The translations under genes and the position numbers were made by a program. The notes under the pieces were generated by a model. The model was not told the origin of the DNA and did no database searches. It worked only from the letters and a program-made list of their open reading frames with translations. A DNA stretch of 13,855 bases, taken from JBNJEM01 sp051745935. GTDB taxonomy: Bacteria > Planctomycetota > Planctomycetia > Pirellulales > Pirellulaceae. Each line of letters begins with the position of its first letter. Position 1 is the stretch's first letter. Positions 1 through 6,124 of this stretch are shown in pieces. The stretch spans positions 1 through 13,855 of the forward strand of contig JBNJEM010000136.1 in assembly GCA_051745935.1 (NCBI GenBank), read 5' to 3'.

Positions 1-3
1 CGG

Positions 4-36
4 TCGCGGATGACTTTCTCCGCCGCGAGTCCGACC
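4..36 (+). repeat. 33-bp direct repeat, left copy (partner at 13823-13855)
   Basis: These 33 bases match 13823-13855 in the same orientation with a single mismatch (c at 24, a at 13843). The copy can fold: TCGCGG at 4-9 is perfectly complementary to CCGCGA at 23-28 around a 13-nt loop, so it resembles a short palindromic interspersed repeat. It lies just upstream of the point where recognisable TetR coding sequence begins. A chance match of this length is not credible. Whether it is a dispersed repeat, the edge of a larger element or a contig-overlap artefact cannot be decided from the window. Confidence 0.8.
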
Positions 37-91
37 AACGGGAGGACGGCTTGCGTCGGGCAGCTTTCCACCCCGAAAAATCCAACCGCCT

Positions 92-577
92 GAAATATAC
101 CACTTCCCCGGCAAGGACGACCTCGCCCTGGCGGTTCTCGAACGCGCGAAGACGAGATTTCTGGGGTCGCTCGACGTGGCGCTCGCGGCCGCGTCGCCAA
201 CCGAGAGCCTTCGGAGATTCTTCGAATACGCACTCGATAAGCATCGCCGCAAACGTTTTGTGGGCGGGTGCTTGTTCGGCAATACGGCCCTCGAGATGAG
301 CGATGCCGACAGTCGCTATGCCGATTGCGTGACTGAAGTGTTCCGGCAGTGGACCGAGAAGATCGAGGCGGTCATCCAAGCCGGGCAGAAGACTGGAGAG
401 TTTCGGGCGGACATTCCGGCGGACCAGTTGGCGCAAATGATCGTCTCGACGGTCGAGGGCGGCATTATGATGTCCAGGCTTCGGAAGCAAGAAGAACCGC
501 TCAACGCTTGCGTTGAGTCGATGAAGACATTGGTCGGAGCGACCATTGCGCAAGAACGCCACACTCTATCCCCGTAA
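92..577 (+). pseudogene. TetR/AcrR-family transcriptional regulator, N-terminus missing or frameshifted
   Basis: TetR proteins are dimeric repressors: an N-terminal helix-turn-helix binds the operator and a helical C-terminal domain senses a ligand. Here the readable part starts with IYHFPGKDDLALAVLE, the end of the HTH and the following helix. It continues through a complete ligand domain, including GGCLFGNTALEMSD and STVEGGIMMSRLRK, which are typical of a TetR C-terminal subfamily. The frame has a stop at 11-13, and the roughly 45 residues that should form the HTH are not in this frame. The motif reads Y-H-F where the family has Y-x-H-F, and the +1 frame just upstream (EKSNRLKY) looks like the missing HTH tail, so a one-base deletion near 96-98 is plausible. 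The first in-frame GTG/ATG-type start afterwards is at 176, which would give a protein without DNA binding. The stop codon overlaps the Shine-Dalgarno of the DsrE-like gene, so the two are probably co-transcribed. Family call is firm; the pseudogene call is an inference and could reflect a sequence error. Confidence 0.75.
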
Positions 578-589
578 GGAGCCTGCCCC

Positions 590-1033
590 ATGCGCGGAAA
601 ACGACTCGTATTTATCGCCGCATCGATTCTGCTGGCCGCCTTCGTGGCCACGATCCTGGCCAGAGAGGCGGAAACCGCCTCCGACGCATCCCCGGCCATC
701 TCGCGACTGGCGGTGGTTTGGACCAGTAGCGATCCCGAGGTGGCGCATCGCGTATGCCTGATGTACACGCACGCCGCCAAGAAGAATGATTGGTTCGACG
801 AGGTACGACTGGTTGTTTGGGGCCCCTCGGCTCGACTTCTAGCGGCTGATAAAGACCTGCAGGCGAAGGTGAAGGCGATGATGGCGGACGGCGTGAATGT
901 CCAGGCCTGCGTTGTCTGTGCCGATTCGTACGGCGTGACGGAGTCGCTTCGCGGGCTGGGTATCGAAGTCAAGCCGATGGGACCTCCATTGACGGAATTC
1001 CTGCAAAGTGACCATGACGTGTTGACGTTTTGA
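590..1033 (+). CDS. Exported DsrE/DsrF-like family protein
   Basis: The protein has 147 residues. Residues 1-24 form a basic start plus hydrophobic stretch (FIAASILLAAFVATILA), a signal peptide or membrane anchor, so the domain probably acts outside the cytoplasm. The rest matches the DsrE-like fold: LAVVWTSSDPEVAHRVCLMYT at the first strand (with one substitution-rich helix), VRLVVWGPSARLLAADK, then AMMADGVNVQACVVCADSYG and a terminal LTEFLQSDHDVLTF. DsrE relatives handle sulfur transfer through a cysteine; here C107 and C110 form a C-x2-C in the position where the family often carries its reactive cysteine, so redox or persulfide chemistry is possible but unproven. The start is supported by AAGGAG-type Shine-Dalgarno bases at 576-581, eight bases upstream of the ATG, overlapping the TetR stop codon. 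This spacing makes control by the neighbouring TetR regulator likely. A short imperfect hairpin (1040-1045 with 1057-1062) lies after the stop, without a T tract. Confidence 0.82.
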   Translation: MRGKRLVFIAASILLAAFVATILAREAETASDASPAISRLAVVWTSSDPEVAHRVCLMYTHAAKKNDWFDEVRLVVWGPSARLLAADKDLQAKVKAMMADGVNVQACVVCADSYGVTESLRGLGIEVKPMGPPLTEFLQSDHDVLTF

Positions 1034-1157
1034 ATGATTCGTTCCGTTCGTGGAAAGGAACGGACGGGCCGTGAAAGTGCTCGGTATCAGTGAGGGTCCG
1101 CGCGAAGGATCGAGCCGGAGCTGACCGGACGGGAGTCGGGCTCAATTCGGGCGAACC

Positions 1158-2630
1158 TCACAGCAGCTTTGCCACTCGCCGGAAGTGATGCCCGATGATC
1201 GCGAGCTCGATGGCCACGGGGAACAGCCGAGGCCGTCTGAGCAGTGCGGTGATGCAGAATCGCCAATAGGCGAGACGGCCGCGGTGCCAGAACCCGAGGA
1301 GCCATAGGGATTTCAGGAACGCTTGGACTTCGGTCCACGAAATCGCGAGCCGCGGGCCTTGCGGCTTGTGGGTTTCCAAGAACGTGCGAATCCGCCGGTA
1401 GTAGTTCCGCGGCTGATACAGCTCTTTCATGAGTTCGCGGTACCCGTTGACCAGAAAGTCCCGGTCTAATCGAGGACGGAAATTGAAGGCGGCTTCGGTG
1501 TTGTTTCCGGTGCTGTCCGTCTCGATTCGTCCTTCTTCGGTCAACCGGCGGTAAAGCCGCGTTTCCGGCAGGGCAGTCAAAAGCCCTACCATGGCCGTGG
1601 CGACGCCGGAACGTTGAATGAACTCGAACTGGCGCTGGAAAATGTCCATCGGGTCACTGTCGAATCCCACGATGAACCCGCCCATGACCTGCAGGCCCGC
1701 GCGCTGCAGCGTCTTCACCGTTTCCACGAGGTCTTGGCTGCAATTCTGCATTTTCCGGCATTCCTTCAGGCTCTCGAGCGACGGGGTCTCGAATCCGACG
1801 AAAACCTTCTTGAAGCCGGCCCGCACCATGAGGTCGCAGAGTTCGGCGTCGTGCGCCAAGTTGGCCGAGGCCTCCGTCATGAATCCCATCTTGGCCCCGG
1901 TCCGCGTTCGCCATTGAATGAGGTCTCGGAGCATCGCTTTGGCTTTCCGTTTGTTGCCGATGAAATTGTCGTCGACAACGAAAACCGTGCCCTTCCACCC
2001 GCGTAGGCGGAGTTCCTCTAGTTCGGCGATCAATTGGGCGGGCGGTTTGGTGCGCGGAACGCGGCCGTTCATGACGATAATGTCGCAGAACTCGCAGTCG
2101 AACGGGCAACCCCGCGAGAATTGGACCGACATCGTGACATACTTGCGCATGTCGATCAGGTCCCAGCGGGGTGACGGAACGTGCGAGATGTCCGGCCGGC
2201 TGGACGCTTTGTACATGTGGCGGACCGTTCCCCGGCGCATGTCCTCGACGACCTCCGGCATGAGTTCTTCCGCTTCGCCCAGCACGAAATGGTCGATGTC
2301 GGGAAAGGCCGAATGACCGGTCGTGAAAAGCGGCCCTCCGGCAATGATCGGCGTCCCCAGACGGTGGCAGCGATCGACGATTTTCAACACCGATGTTTTG
2401 TGCACGATCATGCCGCTCACCATGACGTAGTCCGCCCAACGCAGGTCATCGTCGGTGAGCCGGTTCACGTTTTCATCCACCAGCTTGAGTTCCCACTCCG
2501 CCGGCAACATCGCGGCGATTGTCAAAAGGCCCAGTGGTGGGAAGGCGGCGCGTTTGGAGACAAATCGCAGCACATAGTTAAAGCTCCAGAATGTTTCCGG
2601 CGTGGCCGGATAAACGAGCAGGATTTTCAT
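1158..2630 (-). CDS. B12-binding-domain radical SAM protein with DUF4070-like C-terminus
   Basis: The protein has 490 residues and is probably cytosolic. Residues 1-135 form a Rossmann-like cobalamin-binding-type domain (MKILLVYPATPETFWSF, FPPLGLLTIAAMLP, IIAGGPLFTTG, VLGEAEELMP). The radical SAM core follows, with the [4Fe-4S]-binding cysteines C175, C179 and C182 in SRGCPFDCEFCD, then VFVVDDNFIGNKRKA, FVGFETPS near 277 and GGFIVGFDSD near 317. The tail from about 375 (NYYRRIRTFLETHKP) resembles DUF4070. This architecture is shared by uncharacterised enzymes and by hopanoid C-2 methylase HpnP, but I see nothing that fixes the substrate, so no symbol is given. I chose the ATG at 2630 because GGGAG sits about nine bases upstream and the family starts MKIL; the frame is open 19 codons further but that extension looks unlike the family. 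It converges with the DsrE-like gene and stands alone. Family is certain; reaction unknown. Confidence 0.9.
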   Translation of the reverse strand: MKILLVYPATPETFWSFNYVLRFVSKRAAFPPLGLLTIAAMLPAEWELKLVDENVNRLTDDDLRWADYVMVSGMIVHKTSVLKIVDRCHRLGTPIIAGGPLFTTGHSAFPDIDHFVLGEAEELMPEVVEDMRRGTVRHMYKASSRPDISHVPSPRWDLIDMRKYVTMSVQFSRGCPFDCEFCDIIVMNGRVPRTKPPAQLIAELEELRLRGWKGTVFVVDDNFIGNKRKAKAMLRDLIQWRTRTGAKMGFMTEASANLAHDAELCDLMVRAGFKKVFVGFETPSLESLKECRKMQNCSQDLVETVKTLQRAGLQVMGGFIVGFDSDPMDIFQRQFEFIQRSGVATAMVGLLTALPETRLYRRLTEEGRIETDSTGNNTEAAFNFRPRLDRDFLVNGYRELMKELYQPRNYYRRIRTFLETHKPQGPRLAISWTEVQAFLKSLWLLGFWHRGRLAYWRFCITALLRRPRLFPVAIELAIIGHHFRRVAKLL

Positions 2631-2904
2631 CGCATGGCACTCCCGAGGAGCAATCTTTACCGCCAAAAGCGCGGCTGATGCCCCCAATCAGTAGTAAGTA
2701 GTTCACGGTCTCGATAGCCGCGCATGCTAGGAAACACCGTGCATAATGGCTTGGCCGATTCGCGTTGTTTCGCGATCGCACGCGCATGCGCGAAATTCAC
2801 TTTTCGTGGGTGACTCGTCCAACGCCGCCCGGATCCAATCGCTGGAGGGCACGTTCGCTGGAGGGCACGTTGTCGGCCGGCGCACGTCATTTCGTTTTGG
2901 GCAC
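2631..2904. other. Intergenic region upstream of the radical SAM gene
   Basis: No convincing gene lies here; the short frames on both strands have no family resemblance. On the minus strand it is the leader of the radical SAM gene, with GGGAG just before the ATG, but I could not pick a convincing promoter. It contains the 16-bp exact tandem duplication listed separately, and the tail of a minus-strand terminator lies at its right edge. Confidence 0.5.
2840..2871. repeat. Exact 16-bp tandem duplication
   Basis: CGCTGGAGGGCACGTT occurs twice back to back, at 2840-2855 and 2856-2871, with no mismatch. It lies about 210 bp upstream of the radical SAM start codon and could be a duplicated operator or a recent slippage event; nothing decides between them. 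Confidence 0.9.
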
Positions 2905-2950
2905 AAAAAAAACCGACGTGGAAAAAAACCCAGCTGTTTTTCCACGTCGG
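2905..2950 (-). terminator. Strong intrinsic terminator, minus strand
   Basis: A perfect 14-bp inverted repeat (2913-2926 with 2937-2950; arm CCGACGTGGAAAAA) encloses a 10-base loop. On the minus strand it is followed at once by eight T residues (the A run 2905-2912), as in a Rho-independent terminator. On the plus strand no T run follows, so it is directional. No minus-strand protein gene ends here: the nearest upstream minus gene, mgtE, ends 0.8 kb away behind a plus-strand gene. It therefore ends an RNA starting in the 2951-3100 gap, or insulates the radical SAM gene. Confidence 0.85.
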
Positions 2951-3065
2951 CTTACTCGTCAACGAGCCCCCCGCACCCAAGCCGGGTTGCCCTTTATCTA
3001 GTCATCCGACCACCACTTCCAGCCAATCCGAGAGCACAGCTGGCCTTGGCCCCCCGTTCACTCTC
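2905..3065 (-). ncRNA. Candidate small non-coding RNA (about 160 nt)
   Basis: A promoter-like pair on the minus strand (3099-3072) and the terminator at 2950-2905 delimit a transcript of about 160 nt with no plausible reading frame of its own. The predicted RNA contains several short stems, for example CTCG/CGAG around TTGA just before the terminator and ACCC/GGGT upstream. A 7-nt segment near its 5' end (CCAGCTG, 3043-3037) is complementary to CAGCTGG in the terminator loop (2936-2930). I do not recognise 6S, SRP, RNase P, tmRNA or a known riboswitch. It may act in trans, or be a leader acting on the radical SAM gene 275 nt beyond the terminator. Presence is inferred from the promoter and terminator only. 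Confidence 0.5.
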
Positions 3066-3071
3066 ACGTTT

Positions 3072-3099
3072 ATCATAGGACTCGAGGCCAGAAAAGCAA
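3072..3099 (-). promoter_or_regulatory. Sigma70-like promoter for the small-RNA candidate
   Basis: Reading the minus strand, TTGCTT (3099-3094) is followed after 16 bases by TATGAT (3077-3072). The -10 box matches the consensus at five of six positions; the -35 box matches mainly in its TTG. Transcription would begin near 3065. Confidence 0.45.
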
Positions 3100-3232
3100 G
3101 GGGGATTGGCGCCTTGGTCCCCCGTTGGTAGCTTACTGCCCGAAACACCAGGAGGTGGACGATTCGTGCCCGGCGCTGAAGTTGGGGCTTTCGTCCCCGC
3201 CTTTCCACACGGGCCGCATGGCTGGAGTTGCT

Positions 3233-3622
3233 ATGAAGACACAGGGAGAACTCGAAGCCGCCATTTCCGAGGGCATTCGTCGCTTTGAGCAGGACTACAT
3301 GGGCCGGGGGCCCAAGGATATCCATGCCTACCTGGTCGGCGATCTACTCGTGGTTCGTCTGCAGGGTGTTCTGACCGCCGCGGAACAGCATCTCGTCACC
3401 TCGCTGCCGGCCGAGAAAGGGCGCGACCTGCTCAAGCAGGTGCGCACCCATCTGCTCGAAACGGCACGGGGGGCCATGGAGGCAATGGTTGAGGAGGTTA
3501 CTGGCAGCAAGGTGTTGAGCCTTCATCATGACATCAGCACCGTCACCGGCGAGGAAGTTGTTCTCTTCACGTTGGACAACCCCCCGGCTTTCCGCGAGGC
3601 CAAGAGGAAAGAGCGGTCCTGA
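3233..3622 (+). CDS. DUF2294 domain-containing protein
   Basis: The protein has 129 residues with no signal peptide or membrane segment, so it is probably cytosolic. It is one DUF2294 domain end to end: MKTQGELEAAISEGIRRFEQ, then YMGRGPKDIHAYLVGDLLVV, LQGVLTAAEQHLV, and a helical stretch LLKQVRTHLLETARGAMEAM leading to GSKVLSLHHDIS and TGEEVVLFTL. The family is widespread and its biochemical function is not established to my knowledge; the GRGP-KDI-A-L-GDLLVVRLQG signature is intact. I chose the ATG at 3233 because family members start at this residue and GGAG (3224-3227) lies five bases upstream; an in-frame ATG at 3218 and a start at 3125 would add residues that look unlike the family. The gene is alone on its strand and converges with mgtE, 153 bp apart. 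A small hairpin (3716-3721 with 3730-3735) in that gap might serve termination, but it has no clear T run. Confidence 0.88.
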   Translation: MKTQGELEAAISEGIRRFEQDYMGRGPKDIHAYLVGDLLVVRLQGVLTAAEQHLVTSLPAEKGRDLLKQVRTHLLETARGAMEAMVEEVTGSKVLSLHHDISTVTGEEVVLFTLDNPPAFREAKRKERS

Positions 3623-3775
3623 CTCCAGGGCGTATCGTTCAGGTCGTCTCGTTCAACTCACGGGAATTCTCTCTGCCGCCAAGCACCGTGGGCGATCGAC
3701 AAGAACCGGGATTAGAGCGCGGAGAAGCTCGCGCTGGTCTCCCTTCTTCTCATGTTGCGGTTTGAATTTGAATCG

Positions 3776-5197
3776 TCACACGAGTCGCGAGAGGGCGAAG
3801 GTGGCGAAGCTGAGGACCAAGAAGAAGCCGGTCATGTCGGTGACGGTCGTCAGCAACGGGCCCGACGCCAGCGCGGGATCCACGTTGAACCGCTTCAAGA
3901 TCAGCGGCATCGCACCACCGACGATCGTGGCGATAACGGTATTGAGCATCATCGCCCCGCCGACGACCAGGCCCAGGTAGACGTTCCGCTGCCAAATCCA
4001 ACCGGCCAGTCCGACGAGAATCCCCAAAACGAGCCCGTTGACCAGCCCGACGGAAGCCTCCTTCAATGCGACCCACATCAATTCGTACGGCTTCAATAAC
4101 CCCAGGCTCAGTTCGCGGATGCTGACGGCGATCGCCTGCACGCCGGCATTGCCGCCCATGTCGGAGATCAAGGGGAGGAAAACCGCCAAGGCGATGACGG
4201 CTTCCAAGGTGGCCTCGTAGAACGCAATCACGCTGACCGCAATCAGGTTCAGCACGATGTTCGCCGATAGCCACGTCAGCCGATGACCGGCTCGAACCGA
4301 AAGCGGCATCGTGCGGAGTTCTTCGCCGACAATGCCCTGCAGTTTGAGAATGTCGTCGTCGGCTCGGCCCGCTAGTGCTTCTTCAACATCGTGGCGGCAG
4401 ACGACGCCGACCAGTCGGTTCTCGGCATCAATCACGGGAACGCCGAAGAAATGATGCCGATCGAAGAAATGCATCAGTTCGTCCAGCTCGGCGCCGACGC
4501 GGACGGCCAACGGGTCGCGGATCATTATCTCGGAGATGGGGCGATGACTGGGAGAGAGCAGCAGATCGCGCAGGCGAAGCACCCCCGTCAACACGCCGGG
4601 GGAATCCTCGGTCCGTTGTCCCGCGCCCACGACATATGCATATTGGACGTAGTAGCCGGTATACTGCTCGGCATTGGCCCGCAAGTCGTCAAGCACGTCC
4701 CGGACCGTTTGGTCGTCGGTGTAGCAGAGATACTCGGTGATCATCAACCCACCGGCCGTCTCCGCTTCATAACGGACCAGGTGGCGGACGTCGGCGGCTT
4801 CAGCCGGGTCCATCTCCGCCAGGATCGCTTCAGCCTCTTTGTCGCCCAACTCGGCCAGCAGGTCGGCCCGCTCGTCACTTTCCATCTGGTCGACGATGGC
4901 GGCGGCGTCGGCGGGAGGCAGCAACTGGATGAGTTCGGCGGCCTGGGCTTCGGAGACCCCTTGGATCAGCTCGACTGCTTGATCGGCCGGATGGCGGGTC
5001 AACAGCCGCGTTTGCTCTTCTTCGCTGAGCCGGCTGACCGCCCGTGCCGTTTCCCCCGCCGGCAGCGATTCCAAAAACTGGTCAACCTCGTCGACGGTCC
5101 CCGACTCGACGAGCTCTCCCAACTGCTCCCAGGGGTGCTTCTCCAATTCTTGCTCCCGCGGCTCAACGAATTGTTCGGCTGGTGTATTATCTCGCAC
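3776..5197 (-). CDS. mgtE: Magnesium transporter MgtE
   Basis: MgtE is a dimeric Mg2+ channel of the inner membrane, gated by cytosolic Mg2+ bound to its N and CBS domains. All parts are visible in 473 residues: the helical N domain about 20-140 (repeated L-P/P-A-D-A-A-E units), the connecting YEAETAGGLMITEYLCY near 143-159, two CBS domains about 155-280, the plug-helix region 280-305, and five hydrophobic segments from about 308 to 471. The pore signature LISDMGGNAGVQAI (343-356) and the C-terminal DPALASGPLLTTVTDMTG (440-457), including the Asp equivalent to the pore Asp of the Thermus protein, are intact. Length is normal. The start is a GTG at 5197 (MRDNTPAEQ); an AAAGG sits rather far upstream (about 11 bases). 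A good promoter lies at 5248-5221, giving a leader of only about 17 nt, so there is no room for an M-box riboswitch. Confidence 0.96.
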   Translation of the reverse strand: MRDNTPAEQFVEPREQELEKHPWEQLGELVESGTVDEVDQFLESLPAGETARAVSRLSEEEQTRLLTRHPADQAVELIQGVSEAQAAELIQLLPPADAAAIVDQMESDERADLLAELGDKEAEAILAEMDPAEAADVRHLVRYEAETAGGLMITEYLCYTDDQTVRDVLDDLRANAEQYTGYYVQYAYVVGAGQRTEDSPGVLTGVLRLRDLLLSPSHRPISEIMIRDPLAVRVGAELDELMHFFDRHHFFGVPVIDAENRLVGVVCRHDVEEALAGRADDDILKLQGIVGEELRTMPLSVRAGHRLTWLSANIVLNLIAVSVIAFYEATLEAVIALAVFLPLISDMGGNAGVQAIAVSIRELSLGLLKPYELMWVALKEASVGLVNGLVLGILVGLAGWIWQRNVYLGLVVGGAMMLNTVIATIVGGAMPLILKRFNVDPALASGPLLTTVTDMTGFFLVLSFATFALSRLV

Positions 5198-5220
5198 TGT
5201 GAGCGTGACCTTTCTCGGAA

Positions 5221-5248
5221 AATATATTTCAGGTGAAAACGGTGTCAG
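5221..5248 (-). promoter_or_regulatory. Sigma70-like promoter of mgtE
   Basis: On the minus strand CTGACA (5248-5243, five of six consensus bases) is followed after 16 bases by TATATT (5226-5221, five of six). Initiation near 5214 would leave about 17 nt before the GTG start of mgtE. The -35 box lies inside the palindrome at 5235-5259. Confidence 0.6.
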
Positions 5249-5259
5249 GAACCGTTTTC
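5232..5259. repeat. REP-like palindrome (copy 1)
   Basis: GAAAACGGT (5235-5243) and ACCGTTTTC (5251-5259) form a perfect 9-bp stem around a 7-base loop. The stretch GGTGAAAACGGTGTCAGGAA (5232-5251) recurs in inverted orientation at 5665-5648 with two one-base gaps. There is no T tract, so it is not a standard terminator. From memory, GGTGTCAGGAACC-type palindromes accompany REP/RAYT (Y1 transposase) systems; that link is unverified. Confidence 0.75.
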
Positions 5260-5647
5260 TAGAATCCCTTGCGTCTGTTGAGCCGCTTATTGTTCCCCAA
5301 TACCCCCCCGCTTCCCGTGTTCCCTTTCGTCCTTTGGTGCGAATACCGAGGGAGGCCTACGCAGGCGTCCAGTAAGCTGCCTAAGTCCGAACAAGCACAG
5401 TCGTGGTCTGCTTCATTCGCGCGGTGCGAAGATGGCCGATTTTGGAACCCGCGCGAATTCAGTTGACCGCGAATACGGCCTGGGTCGCAAGGTCGTCGGA
5501 TGCTAGCAGTGTCGGCATGACTTGATCTTGGACAAGTCCAGGTTTGGGGCTTCAAATGGGGTAAAATGGTGGCCCCTTCTCAGGAGCCCATATAGTGAAC
5601 CAATACTCTTCCTCTGGTCTCGCGCGGACCAAGTTATGACCAAGGCC
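5260..5647. other. Intergenic stretch between two inverted REP-like copies
   Basis: I see no gene here. Both strands carry short open frames with no family resemblance. A short inverted repeat GACTTG/CAAGTC (5519-5524, 5533-5538) is present. The stretch is bounded by inverted copies of the same motif, so it may be a non-autonomous element or the debris of one. Confidence 0.4.
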
Positions 5648-5665
5648 TTCCTGACACCTTTTACC
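5648..5665. repeat. REP-like motif, inverted partial copy (copy 2)
   Basis: Reading the minus strand, GGTAAAAGGTGTCAGGAA (5665-5648) matches copy 1 at every base except two one-base gaps. The right half differs: here the core runs into AAGGCCTT instead of ACCGTTTTC, so only the left arm is conserved. Together with copy 1 it frames a segment of about 434 bp. Confidence 0.65.
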
Positions 5666-5714
5666 GCATCCGCGAACCAGCCCTTCTGCTGGCTCAGCCT
5701 CGAGCCCAGCCGCG

Positions 5715-6063
5715 CGAGAAGTGCCCGTGCCGCGGATTGTCCACTGGCCCGCCCCCTGCGGACCAAGCCCGCCTCGCTGGCCCACCAACGGGGGCCCCGT
5801 CATGGACATCACGCCCACCGTATCATGCCGACCGTGCTTCAGGCGGCCGATGTGCCGTGGCCCGCCAGCTACCCAGAACATTCGCTCAGTCCCATGGACG
5901 GTCGCGGTCTACTTCCGATTGTCGCCGCCAATGCACAACTCGGGTTTATCCATTCTCCCGTCCATTTTTTGTTCCCCGTCGTTTTGAAGCTCGTGACAAC
6001 AATCGACCTTTCCTTTATCTTGTTGATTTCGCCTGGCCCCCGATCTACACGAAGGGCGGCTCC
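5715..6063 (+). pseudogene. Scrambled sulfatase remnants
   Basis: No intact ORF exists, but three pieces read as arylsulfatase (alkaline-phosphatase superfamily). At 5715-5753 REVPVPRIVHWPA corresponds to the family's RVP-IVxWPA segment. At 5799-5932 VMDI is followed, one frame away, by IMPTVLQAADVPWPASYPEH and SPMDGRGLLPI, the usual C-terminal 'D-MPT-LE-AG' and 'P-DG-SL-P' region. The frame break coincides with a 14-bp imperfect tandem duplication (5808-5821 and 5822-5835, 12 of 14 identical). At 5977-6063 RRFEARDNNRPFLYLVDFA resembles the mid-domain 'PFFLYL--FA-HTP' segment, which should precede the other two, so either two genes contributed or the order was rearranged. The catalytic CxPSR region is absent. 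Sulfatases are abundant in planctomycetes. No function is expected to remain. Confidence 0.6.
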
Positions 6064-6124
6064 CTTTTACCTTTGAAACAGCGGGGCATCCACTGCATGA
6101 GGTTCGTTCACCTCCTCCATGCCG

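Noticed and set aside
1040..1062. Hairpin between the convergent DsrE-like and radical SAM genes as a terminator
   Set aside because: The stem is only six perfect pairs and no T tract follows on either strand.
2905..3065. Known RNA such as 6S, SRP RNA or tmRNA
   Set aside because: I did not find the SRP GNAR tetraloop core, a tRNA-like end, or a 6S-type central bubble by eye.
4391..5236. 281-codon plus-strand open frame
   Set aside because: It is antisense to mgtE, which has every expected domain; the translation has no family resemblance.
5198..5260. Mg2+-sensing riboswitch upstream of mgtE
   Set aside because: The likely leader is only about 17 nt, too short for an M-box, and the adjacent hairpin lies upstream of the predicted start site.
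5522..6076. 184-codon plus-strand frame taken as one gene
   Set aside because: Only its middle resembles anything (a sulfatase C-terminus), and the similarity continues in other frames, so it is treated as debris rather than an intact gene.
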